DNA of 25,637 nt from DATCYZ01 sp036526195 (GTDB lineage Bacteria; Pseudomonadota; Gammaproteobacteria; Burkholderiales; SG8-39). The notes below the pieces were generated by a model that made no database searches, was not told where the DNA came from, and worked only from the letters and a program-made list of their open reading frames with translations. The translations under genes and the position numbers were made by a program. The stretch spans positions 1-25,637 of the forward strand of contig DATCYZ010000124.1 of assembly GCA_036526195.1 (NCBI GenBank). The letters run 5' to 3'. Of this stretch, positions 15,083 through 22,160 are shown one piece after another. How positions within the stretch are numbered: the stretch's first letter is position 1; each line of letters starts with the position of its first letter.

Positions 15083-16237
15083 GTGAACGCGCCCGCCCCG
15101 CTCGAAACCCCGACCCTGCCGGCCGGCGTGCGCGCCCGCTTCGTGCACGACGTCAACGGCCTGTCGATGCATGTCCTCGAGGCGGGGTTCGAATCGCCGG
15201 GCCGGCCCTGCGTGCTGCTGCTGCACGGCTTCCCAGAGCTCGCCTACAGCTGGCGCAAGCTGATGCTGCCGCTCGCCGAGGCCGGCTACCACGTGGTGGC
15301 GCCGGACCAGCGCGGCTACGGGCGCACCACCGGCTGGCGCGCCGGGTACGACGATCCGCTGCATCCGTTCCGGCTGATGAACCTCGCGCGCGACGCGCTC
15401 GGCCTGGTCTCGGCGCTCGGCTATCGCTCGGTGGCGGCGGTGGTCGGGCACGACTTCGGCTCGCCGGTGGCGGCATGGTGCGCGCTGGTGCGGCCCGACG
15501 TCTTCCGTTCGGTTGCGCTGATGAGCGCCCCGTTCGGCGGGCCGCCCGCGGTGCCGTTCGCCACCGACGGCCGGCCGCCGGCCACCTCGGCGCCCGACGT
15601 GCATGCCGAACTCGCCGCGCTGCCGAGACCGCGCAAGCACTACCAGTGGTACTACTCGACGCGCCCGGCGAACGCCGACATGCTCGAATGCCCGCAGGGG
15701 GTGCATGCCTTCCTGCGCGCCTACTACCACCACAAGAGCGCCGACTGGGCGCAGAACCGGCCGTACCGGCTGCCGGGCTGGACCGCCGACGCGCTCGCGC
15801 GCCTGCCGACCTACTACGTGATGGACCTCGCCGAAACCATGGCCGAAACCGTGGCGAAGGAGATGCCGACGCCCGCGCAGGTCGCCGCCTGCCAGTGGCT
15901 GACCGAGGACGAACTTGCGGTTTACAGCGGGGAGTACGCGCGCACCGGCTTCCAGGGCGGCCTTCAGTGGTACCGCTGCGGCACCAGCGGCATGCAGGTG
16001 CCGGAACTGCAGCTCTACTCGGGCCGCACCATCGACGTGCCGGCGATGTTCCTGGCCGGCGCCTCGGACTGGGGGGTCTACCAGCGCCCGGGCGATTTCG
16101 AGGCCATGCAGTCGAAGGCCTGCTCGCGGCTCGAGGGCTGCCACCTGCTCGAGGGTGCCGGGCACTGGGTGCAGCAGGAACAGGCGCCGGCCACCGCCGC
16201 GCTGCTCACGGCCTTCCTCGGCCGGCGCCGGCGCTAG
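15083..16237 (+). CDS. Alpha/beta-fold epoxide hydrolase-like enzyme
   Basis: This 384-residue alpha/beta hydrolase has the oxyanion motif HGFPE (48-52), the nucleophile elbow VGHDFG with Asp124 as nucleophile, an acid candidate at Asp329 (GASDWG) and the catalytic His361 (GAGHW). An Asp nucleophile, rather than Ser, points to epoxide hydrolase or haloalkane dehalogenase chemistry; the HGFPE motif and the long cap domain rich in Tyr (HYQWYYSTR, YYHHK) favour epoxide hydrolase, in which cap tyrosines activate the ring oxygen. It would open an epoxide to a diol. The start is a GTG with GAGG at 15070-15073. It is convergent with the glutathione S-transferase and preceded by the shared palindrome. 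Substrate unknown. Confidence 0.87.
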   Translation: MNAPAPLETPTLPAGVRARFVHDVNGLSMHVLEAGFESPGRPCVLLLHGFPELAYSWRKLMLPLAEAGYHVVAPDQRGYGRTTGWRAGYDDPLHPFRLMNLARDALGLVSALGYRSVAAVVGHDFGSPVAAWCALVRPDVFRSVALMSAPFGGPPAVPFATDGRPPATSAPDVHAELAALPRPRKHYQWYYSTRPANADMLECPQGVHAFLRAYYHHKSADWAQNRPYRLPGWTADALARLPTYYVMDLAETMAETVAKEMPTPAQVAACQWLTEDELAVYSGEYARTGFQGGLQWYRCGTSGMQVPELQLYSGRTIDVPAMFLAGASDWGVYQRPGDFEAMQSKACSRLEGCHLLEGAGHWVQQEQAPATAALLTAFLGRRRR

Positions 16238-16259
16238 GCGCCGGGACGGCGCGCAGCGC

Positions 16260-16874
16260 TCAGAACTTCAGCGCGCGCTGGATCGCCGGTCGTGCATCCA
16301 TCGCCGCCGCCCAGCGCGAAAGGTTCGGAAAGCCCTCGAGTAGTTCGGGCATCGCGCCGCGCGTGCGCGCATAGCCGGCGAAGAGCGAGAAATCGGCCAC
16401 CGTGACCTCCTCGCCGGCGCACCATGTGCGCTTGGCGAAGGCGTCGTCCCAGACCTTGAACAGGCCGCGCAGGCGGTCCTTGAAAAGCTGCACCGTCTCC
16501 GGGTGCGGCGTCTTCGAGCGCGAGGCGGCGACCACCGCGCCGAGCACCGGCGTGACGTCGGTGGAGGCGTTCATCAGCGCCTGCAGCATGCTGGCGCGCA
16601 CGCCGGTGTCCTTCGGCAGGAACTTGCCGGCCTTCTCCGCGCAGTAGAACAGGATCGCGCTCGACTGCGCCAGCGTGATCGGCTTGCCCCCGGGGCCGTC
16701 GTGGTCGACGATGACCGGGATCTGCCCATTCGGGTTCATGGCGAGGAACGCCGGGGTCTTGTGCTCGCCTTTCTCCAGCGCGATCGGGTGCAGCGTGTAT
16801 TCGAGGCCGCACTCCTCGAGCGCGATGCGCGCGCGCATGCCGTTGGAGGTGCCGGCGGCGTAGAGATCGATCAT
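16260..16874 (-). CDS. Glutathione S-transferase family protein
   Basis: This 204-residue protein has an N-terminal thioredoxin-like domain (MIDLYAAGTSNGMRARIALEE, then NPNGQIPVIVD and the glutathione-binding QSSAILFY) and a C-terminal helical domain with the conserved N-capping region EEVTVADFSLFAGYA. The TSNG motif near residue 10 supplies the Ser/Asn used by many bacterial beta or nu-class enzymes. It probably conjugates glutathione to electrophiles such as epoxides, or reduces disulfides or peroxides, in the cytoplasm. The ATG at 16874 follows AGGA at good spacing; the frame extends upstream without conserved sequence. Its position next to the epoxide hydrolase, end to end, is consistent with handling reactive epoxide intermediates. 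Confidence 0.88.
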   Translation of the reverse strand: MIDLYAAGTSNGMRARIALEECGLEYTLHPIALEKGEHKTPAFLAMNPNGQIPVIVDHDGPGGKPITLAQSSAILFYCAEKAGKFLPKDTGVRASMLQALMNASTDVTPVLGAVVAASRSKTPHPETVQLFKDRLRGLFKVWDDAFAKRTWCAGEEVTVADFSLFAGYARTRGAMPELLEGFPNLSRWAAAMDARPAIQRALKF

Positions 16875-16959
16875 GTCGGGGTCCTGGACGGTGGTTCGGG
16901 GACTTGACTGTACCCCAGCGGACCGCAGGGATGCACGCCGACGCCGGTGCGGAGCCACG

Positions 16960-16975
16960 CCCCGCGCGTGCGGGG
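16960..16975 (-). terminator. Short GC hairpin after the first sulfatase
   Basis: CCCCGC and GCGGGG form a perfect 6-bp stem with a GCGT loop, four bases downstream of the sulfatase stop on the minus strand. There is no T tract. It is a candidate transcript end for the Bug-sulfatase pair. Confidence 0.3.
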
Positions 16976-16979
16976 GTAC

Positions 16980-18443
16980 CTAGACGCGCATCGGCTGCTG
17001 CGGCGCGCGGCCTGCGCGCCGATTTGCGCTCAGCATGCCCTGCGCAAGCCAGCGCAGGCAGCCGGCGGCGAGCTCGTCGCGCAGCGCCCGCGCGGCGGCG
17101 TCGTTCCACAGGTTGCGCACCTCGCCCGGATCCGCCTCGAGGTCGTACAGCTCGCCGTAGGTGTCGTCGAGATAGACCACGATCTTCCAGCGCCGGTCGC
17201 GCCGCATGAGGATGAACTCGCTGCCGGTCTGGATGTGGTCGCGCGCGAGTTCGCTGTACACCGCGTCGCGTGGCGCGTATCCCTCGCGCGCCGAGAGCGA
17301 GCCCCAGAGCGAGCGCGCCTCGAAATCCCGCGGCACCTCGAGCCCGGCGGCCTCGAGGATCGTCGGCGCGACGTCCATCATCTGCACCAGTTCGTCGCGC
17401 CGGCCGGGGCGCACCTGCAGGTTCTTCGACCAGACGAGGAGCGGCACGCGCGCCACGGTGTCGTACATGGTCCACTTCTGGATGTGGCCGTGGTCGCCGA
17501 GCGCGTCGGCGTGGTCGGAGGTGAAGATCACCAGCGCGTTGTCGAGCAGGCCGCGCGCCTCCAGCGCCTCGAGGATCTGCCCCACCTTGGTGTCGATCAT
17601 CGTCACGTTCGCCGCGTAGTGGCGCCGCAGGCGCAGCAGGTCCGCGCGCGTTGCGTCGCGCCGCCAGGCGATCGAATCGAAGTTGAACTCGATCATGTTG
17701 TCGCGCAGCGCCTGTTGCGCGCGCGGCTGCGCGCGCAGTTCCGCCTCGTCCACCTCCGGCACCGGGATGTCGACCGCCGCGTACTCCGCCAGCGCCTCCG
17801 GCGTCGGGTCGTAGGGCGGGTGCGGCCCCGGGAAGCCGATCTGCAGGAACAGCGGATCCCGGTTCTTGCGGTCGCGGATCCACCAGTCGGCCATGTCGCC
17901 GATGAAGTGGTCGGGATGCATGTCGGCGTCGAGATGCCAGGTGAAGGCGCCGAGCGCCTTCTTGTAGCCCTCGGGGTCGGCGGCGTGCCGGTTGTAGCGC
18001 GAGGGCTTGACCAGCTTGCGCGCATGCAGCGCCTTGTCCCACTCGTCGTAGATCGCGCGGTCGCGCTCCTCGAGGAACAACGGTCGGTCCTTGTTCTCCA
18101 TGAACAGGCGCTGGTGGAAGCCGCCGGGCGCGTCGTAGGGATTGATGTGCATCTTGCCGATGTTCACGCAGTGGTAGCCGTGGTCGGCGAGCAGGCGCAC
18201 CCAGGTCGGCTCCCAGGGCTGGAAGTTGCTGAACACCTGGCAGCCGTGCGGATACTTGCCGGTGAACAGGCTGGCGCGCGCGCCCACGCAGACCGGCGAG
18301 GTAACGAAGCACTCGGTATACGCCGCCCCTTCGTTGGCGAGCCGGTCGAGCACCGGCGTTCGCATCCACGGCGCGCCCAGCGCGCCGATGGTGTCGGCAC
18401 GCTGCTGGTCGGTCATGATGAGGATGATGTTCGGGCGGTCCAT
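16980..18443 (-). CDS. Cytoplasmic sulfatase with atypical active-site motif
   Basis: This 487-residue type I sulfatase/alkaline-phosphatase-superfamily protein begins with NIILIMTDQQRADTIG, whose Asp (residue 12) is a metal ligand, and later has FTSDHADALGDHGH with the second metal pair. The active-site motif is SPVCVGARASLFTGKYPHG with Cys52, where the usual formylglycine motif is C-x-P-x-R; here the proline is replaced by glycine (C-V-G-A-R). There is no signal peptide, so it acts in the cytoplasm. The ATG at 18443 is the family-consistent start; the ribosome binding site is weak. It begins 14 bases after the stop of a Bug-type receptor gene and is probably cotranscribed with it. Sulfate ester, phosphonate ester or sulfamate hydrolysis are all possible for this family. 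Confidence 0.88.
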   Translation of the reverse strand: MDRPNIILIMTDQQRADTIGALGAPWMRTPVLDRLANEGAAYTECFVTSPVCVGARASLFTGKYPHGCQVFSNFQPWEPTWVRLLADHGYHCVNIGKMHINPYDAPGGFHQRLFMENKDRPLFLEERDRAIYDEWDKALHARKLVKPSRYNRHAADPEGYKKALGAFTWHLDADMHPDHFIGDMADWWIRDRKNRDPLFLQIGFPGPHPPYDPTPEALAEYAAVDIPVPEVDEAELRAQPRAQQALRDNMIEFNFDSIAWRRDATRADLLRLRRHYAANVTMIDTKVGQILEALEARGLLDNALVIFTSDHADALGDHGHIQKWTMYDTVARVPLLVWSKNLQVRPGRRDELVQMMDVAPTILEAAGLEVPRDFEARSLWGSLSAREGYAPRDAVYSELARDHIQTGSEFILMRRDRRWKIVVYLDDTYGELYDLEADPGEVRNLWNDAAARALRDELAAGCLRWLAQGMLSANRRAGRAPQQPMRV

Positions 18444-18457
18444 GCGGGTCGGCTCGC

Positions 18458-19426
18458 CTACTGCACCTTGATCCCGGCGCGGCCGATCACCCCTTTCCAC
18501 TTCGCCAGTTCGGCGAGCTGGTAGGCAAGGAACTTCTCCGGGCCTTCGACGACGACTTCGTCGCCCTGCGCCATCAGCTTGTCGCGCAGCGCGGGCACCT
18601 TCGCCGCCGTCGCCGTGGCCTCATGGAGACGATCGACAATCGCGCGCGGGGTGCCCGCCGGAGCGAACAACCCGAACCAGGCCGAGGCGACGACGTCGTA
18701 GCCCGCCTCCTTCAGCGTCGGCACTTCGGGAAAGGCGGACGAGCGCGCGGTGCCGGTGGTTGCGAGCACGCGCAACCGGCCCGATTTCACGTGCGAGAGC
18801 ACGATCGGGATGTGGTTCTGCGATAAGTGGACCTCGTTCGCGAGCAAAGCGGTGATCGCCTGGCCGCCGCCCTTGTAGGTGACGTGCACTGGCTTCACGT
18901 CGAGGATCTGCTTGAGCAGTTCCACCGAGAGGTGGGGATAGGTGCCGTTGCCGTTGGCCGAGTAGTTCAGCGTGTTTCCCTTCGCCTTGAGCATCTCGAC
19001 GAAACCGGCGAGGTCCTTCACCGGCGAGGCGGCGTTCACGACCAGGGCGAGCGGTCCCTCGACGAGCTGGGTGATCGGGGCGAAGTCCTTCACCGGGTCG
19101 TACTGCATCTCCTTGTACAGCGACGGCGCGAAAGCGTGCGTCGCAGCGCCCGAGAGAAGGATCGTGTAGCCGTCGGCGGGCGCGCGTGCCACCGCCGTCG
19201 CGCCGATCATGCCGGCGGCGCCGGGCTTGTTCTCGACGATGACGTTGCCGCCGAGTACCTTGCCCAGCTGGTCGGCCAGCAGGCGGCCGGTGATGTCCAC
19301 CACGCCGCCCGGGGGATAGGGGACAATCAGATGCACCACTTTCGACGGGTAGGCTTGGGCGAGCGCCGTGCCGGGCACGGCGAGGCACAGCGCAATAAGA
19401 CAGGCGAATCGGGCAAAGGCGCGCAT
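18458..19426 (-). CDS. Bug/TctC-family periplasmic solute receptor (first copy)
   Basis: This 322-residue protein has a signal peptide (cleavage after ALA, residue 23) and the Bug hallmarks: YPSKVVHLIVPYPPGGVVDITGR, ENKPGAAGMIGA, VPYxxGGG-type loop YKGGGQA, and FAPAGTPRAIVDRL. Bug proteins bind carboxylates or small neutral compounds in the periplasm and usually deliver them to TctAB membrane proteins, which are not in this window, so it is an orphan receptor. The ATG has a GGAGGGG ribosome binding site. It is the first gene of a two-gene unit with the sulfatase, and diverges from the GntR regulator across an 85-base control region. Confidence 0.92.
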   Translation of the reverse strand: MRAFARFACLIALCLAVPGTALAQAYPSKVVHLIVPYPPGGVVDITGRLLADQLGKVLGGNVIVENKPGAAGMIGATAVARAPADGYTILLSGAATHAFAPSLYKEMQYDPVKDFAPITQLVEGPLALVVNAASPVKDLAGFVEMLKAKGNTLNYSANGNGTYPHLSVELLKQILDVKPVHVTYKGGGQAITALLANEVHLSQNHIPIVLSHVKSGRLRVLATTGTARSSAFPEVPTLKEAGYDVVASAWFGLFAPAGTPRAIVDRLHEATATAAKVPALRDKLMAQGDEVVVEGPEKFLAYQLAELAKWKGVIGRAGIKVQ

Positions 19427-19473
19427 CGGACCCCTCCAGGACGTTGCGGCTGCGCGGACCGCGCAGTGTTAGC

Positions 19474-19502
19474 ATCATCATAACCTTAGACAGACTTGTC
19501 AA
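19474..19502 (-). promoter_or_regulatory. Promoter and putative GntR operator in the divergent region
   Basis: On the minus strand a consensus -35 TTGACA (19502-19497) is followed after 17 bases by GATGAT (19479-19474), or after 14 bases by the better -10 match TATGAT (19482-19477). An inverted repeat GACA-N4-TGTC (19489-19500) overlaps the -35 box and lies 12 bases before the regulator's ATG. It is a good candidate for binding by the adjacent GntR protein, which would control both its own gene and the Bug-sulfatase pair. Confidence 0.5.
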
Positions 19503-19511
19503 CCGCCCTCG

Positions 19512-20237
19512 ATGGCACGCTTTTTCGACCACAGCGCAAGCCCGCTCTACACGCAGGTCGCCGACGTGATGCGCGAGCGCATCGTCAAGGAGGCCTGGCC
19601 GGTGGGCGCGCGCATTCCCACCCTGCCCGCCCTGTCGGAGGAGTTCGGGGTCGCCTCCATCACGGTGCGCCAGGCCATCCAGTTGCTCAAGGCCGAGGGC
19701 CTGCTCTCGCCCGAGCAGGGGCGTGGGACCTTCGTGCGCGCGAAGCCGCCGACGCATCCGCGCATGCAGGTCGAGACCTCCCTGAAGAAGCTCGCCGAGC
19801 TCTACCGCACGCTCGCTCCGCGCCTGGTGCCGATCGCGGAGGGCACGGCCGTGCCACGGCTCGAACCCGCCGACGGCACGCCGGCGCCGAAGTACCACTT
19901 CCTGCGCCGCATCCACGCAAGCGACCGACAGTTCAACTCGGTGATCTCGGCGTACCTCGACGAGCGCGTCTTCCGGCTCGCGCCGAAGCGCTTTCGCACC
20001 GAGACGGTCATCCCGGTGCTGATGGACCTGCCGCAGGTGAGGATCGCCTCGGCACGCCAGAGCCTGACCATCGGCACCGCCGGGGCCGAGACCGCGCAGG
20101 CGCTCAACATTTCGGTCAATGCCCCGGTGGCCGAGGTGCGCCGGGTGTTCTGCGCGCCGGACGGCACCGTCCTCTATCTGGGGGAACTCGCCTACCGCGG
20201 CGATTTCATACGACTGGACATGAACCTGCTTGCCTGA
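19512..20237 (+). CDS. GntR-family transcriptional regulator, HutC/UTRA type
   Basis: This 241-residue protein has an N-terminal winged helix (SPLYTQVADVMRERIVKEAWPVGARIPTLPALSEEFGVASITVRQAIQLL, split here across residues 10-60, with the typical GRGTFV wing near residue 70) and a C-terminal UTRA ligand-binding domain from about residue 95 (KYHFLRRIHASDRQF, ending in a YRGDFIRLDMNL beta hairpin). HutC-type proteins bind a small catabolic signal and release DNA. The gene is divergent from the Bug-sulfatase pair, so sulfate-ester-related signals are the natural guess. There is no Shine-Dalgarno sequence and the leader is very short, so translation may be leaderless. Confidence 0.9.
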   Translation: MARFFDHSASPLYTQVADVMRERIVKEAWPVGARIPTLPALSEEFGVASITVRQAIQLLKAEGLLSPEQGRGTFVRAKPPTHPRMQVETSLKKLAELYRTLAPRLVPIAEGTAVPRLEPADGTPAPKYHFLRRIHASDRQFNSVISAYLDERVFRLAPKRFRTETVIPVLMDLPQVRIASARQSLTIGTAGAETAQALNISVNAPVAEVRRVFCAPDGTVLYLGELAYRGDFIRLDMNLLA

Positions 20238-20256
20238 GGGCCCCTGCGGCACATCG

Positions 20257-20868
20257 ATGCACTGCACCCTGCCCCTAGCCATTGCCGCGCTCGCCGTTGC
20301 CGCCTGCGTCACCGCCGCGCCGCACGTCGACCCGGCCCGGCGCCACCACACGGCCGAGGGCTTCCGCAACAACTATCCGCATCCCGCAAAGGGCAGCTTC
20401 TAGGCGTGGCAATGGGAGCGGCCGCAAAAGGGCCTGCCGCGCCAGCCCGAGGGCGGCTGGCCCTTCCAGACCGCGCACACGCCGCCGGCAGCGATCGCCA
20501 ACCCCTCGGTGACCTGGATCGGGCACGCCACGCTGTACCTGCGCCTAGGCGGCCTGTACATCCTCACCGACCCGCAGTTCTCCGAATACGCCTCGCCGGT
20601 GCCCTTTGCCGGCCCGCGGCGCGTGGTGCCGCCGGTGCCCGTGCTCGACGCGCTGCCGCGCATCGACGCCGACGAGGCGGTGCGCATCCACCTGGACGTG
20701 AAGGCCAAACGCTCCCTCGGCATTCACTGGGGCACGTTCTACGCCCTGTCCGACGAGGACATGGACGAGCCGCCGAAGAAGCGCGCCGAGGCGCGCGCGA
20801 GGCTCGGGGTGGCGGAGGGCGCGTTCTTTGTCGTGCGGCACGGCGAGACGCGGCGCATCGGGCCGTAA
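20257..20868 (+). pseudogene. Decayed NAPE-PLD-like metallo-hydrolase lipoprotein
   Basis: One frame runs from an ATG at 20257 to a TAA at 20868. It opens with a lipoprotein signal (LAVAAC lipobox) and an N-terminal region ending GFRNNYPHPAKGSF. A TAG stop follows at 20401-20403, and then the frame continues WQWERPQKGLPRQPEGGWPF, WIGHATLYLRLGG, LTDPQFSEYASPVPFAGPRR and LDALPRIDA, which are typical of NAPE-hydrolysing phospholipase D-like MBL proteins. At about 20668-20674 it jumps directly to DEAVRIHLDVKAKRSLGIHWGTF, which belongs to the C-terminal part of the family. The middle, including the HxHxDH zinc site, is missing, probably about 130 residues. With both a stop codon and loss of the active site, it is not functional. 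The frame is still open on both sides, so the decay appears recent. Confidence 0.85.
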
Positions 20869-20908
20869 CCCCGCGCGGGGCGGCACGGACGCCCCCCACC
20901 CGCGCCGG

Positions 20909-20951
20909 TCGACAGGGGTGCCGGCAATAATGTACTATCAATAGGACATTA
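20909..20951 (+). promoter_or_regulatory. AT-rich promoter with a 24-bp operator-like inverted repeat
   Basis: The 256-base gap before the second Bug gene contains a TCGACA box (20909-20914), similar to a -35, and TACTAT (20933-20938) 18 bases later as a -10. The -10 lies within an inverted repeat with arms TAATGTACTAT (20928-20938) and ATAGGACATTA (20941-20951), one mismatch and a 2-base centre. The overlap indicates repression of the downstream sulfatase operon. The remaining leader to 21124 shows no gene. Confidence 0.5.
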
Positions 20952-21124
20952 GAAATTAGGGCGACGGCGGCAACTCCGGGCGCCATGACAGGGCAGGTGC
21001 CGGCACAACCTTGGCCGTCGACCTTCCGACTCTCCCTGTCCCGCCGGGTCGAGGCAAGCCACGCGCGATCATCGCGACCCTGGGCAGGTCCTAGTCCAGC
21101 CGGAATCCATCGAGGAGGTATTTC

Positions 21125-22102
21125 ATGTCAACGCTCAAGAATCCGTTTATTGGCGCCGCCGGAGCGCTCCTGCTCGCGGCAAGCCTGAATGTCGGCGCAC
21201 AGGCGTACCCCGACAAGCCCATCAAGGTCGTCGTCCCCTGGCCGCCTTCCGGAATCGTGGACATCGCGGGTCGCGTGATCGGGGAGAAGGTCCAGGCCGA
21301 GCTGGGTCAGACGATCATCATCGAGAACAAGCCCGGCGCGGGCGGAATGATCGGCGCGGACATCGTTGCCCGCTCGGACCCCGACGGTTATACGCTGCTG
21401 CTGACCTCGACCGCGCTCAACATGAATACGGCGCTCGGACGCAAGATGTCCGTCGACGTCTCGAAGGCTTTTTCCACCATCCGCGTCGTTGCCTGGGCGC
21501 CCTCGATCCTGGTGGCCTACCCGGGGCTGAAGCTTTCGTCGGTCAACAATCTCGTTTCGCTGGCGAAGTCCAAGCCCGGCGAGCTCACGTACGCCTCCGC
21601 TGGCAACGGCTCGCCGGCGCATTTCGCCGCCGAAATGTTCCGTAGCGAAGTCGGGATCGACGTCGTGCACGTTCCCTACAAGGGCGCGCCGCCCGCGATG
21701 AACGACCAGATCGCCGGGCGCGTGACGTTCCATTTCGCCAACGCCACCGTCGCACTGCCGCAGATCAAGGCCGGCAAGGTCACGGCACTGGCGATTACTG
21801 CGGGCAAGCGCTCCGCTCTGGTGCCGAACGTTCCGACCATGGCCGAGGCCGGCTACCCGGACTTCAAGGCGAGCCAGTGGCTCGGCTATTTCGCACCGGC
21901 CGGCACCCCGAAGGAGATCGTCGAGCGGCTTGCCGCCGCCATCGGCAAGGCGCTCGAAAATCCGGATGTGCGCACCGCCCTTGAGCGGCAGGCCATGGAC
22001 GTCGAAAGCGACAGTTCTCCCGAGGCCTTCGCAGCGCTGATGAAAACGGACCTGGCGCGCTGGCAGGCGGTCGTGAAAAAAGCGAACATCAAGGTCAACT
22101 GA
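21125..22102 (+). CDS. Bug/TctC-family periplasmic solute receptor (second copy)
   Basis: This 325-residue protein has a strong AGGAGGT ribosome binding site, a signal peptide ending near GAQA (residue 27) and the Bug family pattern: YPDKPIKVVVPWPPSGIVDIAGR, ENKPGAGGMIGADIVARSDPDGYT, VHVPYKGAPPAMNDQIAG, FAPAGTPKEIVERL. The usual PPGG turn reads PPSG here, a small change next to the ligand pocket. It is clearly diverged from the first Bug protein in the window. No TctA or TctB gene is adjacent. It heads an operon with two sulfatases, 58 bases ahead of the next start, suggesting that it captures a sulfated compound or its precursor. Confidence 0.92.
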   Translation: MSTLKNPFIGAAGALLLAASLNVGAQAYPDKPIKVVVPWPPSGIVDIAGRVIGEKVQAELGQTIIIENKPGAGGMIGADIVARSDPDGYTLLLTSTALNMNTALGRKMSVDVSKAFSTIRVVAWAPSILVAYPGLKLSSVNNLVSLAKSKPGELTYASAGNGSPAHFAAEMFRSEVGIDVVHVPYKGAPPAMNDQIAGRVTFHFANATVALPQIKAGKVTALAITAGKRSALVPNVPTMAEAGYPDFKASQWLGYFAPAGTPKEIVERLAAAIGKALENPDVRTALERQAMDVESDSSPEAFAALMKTDLARWQAVVKKANIKVN

Positions 22103-22160
22103 TCGCTCGCTGTCCCGCCGGTGCGCAGCCGCGCACCGGCGCAGAACCGGAGAACGCCCC

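Noticed and set aside
16947..18524. Plus-strand open frame opposite the first sulfatase
   Set aside because: No conserved motif; the minus strand encodes a complete sulfatase with metal ligands and active-site cysteine.
20257..21124. Insertion sequence or transposon scar near the pseudogene
   Set aside because: No transposase fragment, terminal inverted repeats or target-site duplication could be seen; a simple internal deletion explains the junction.
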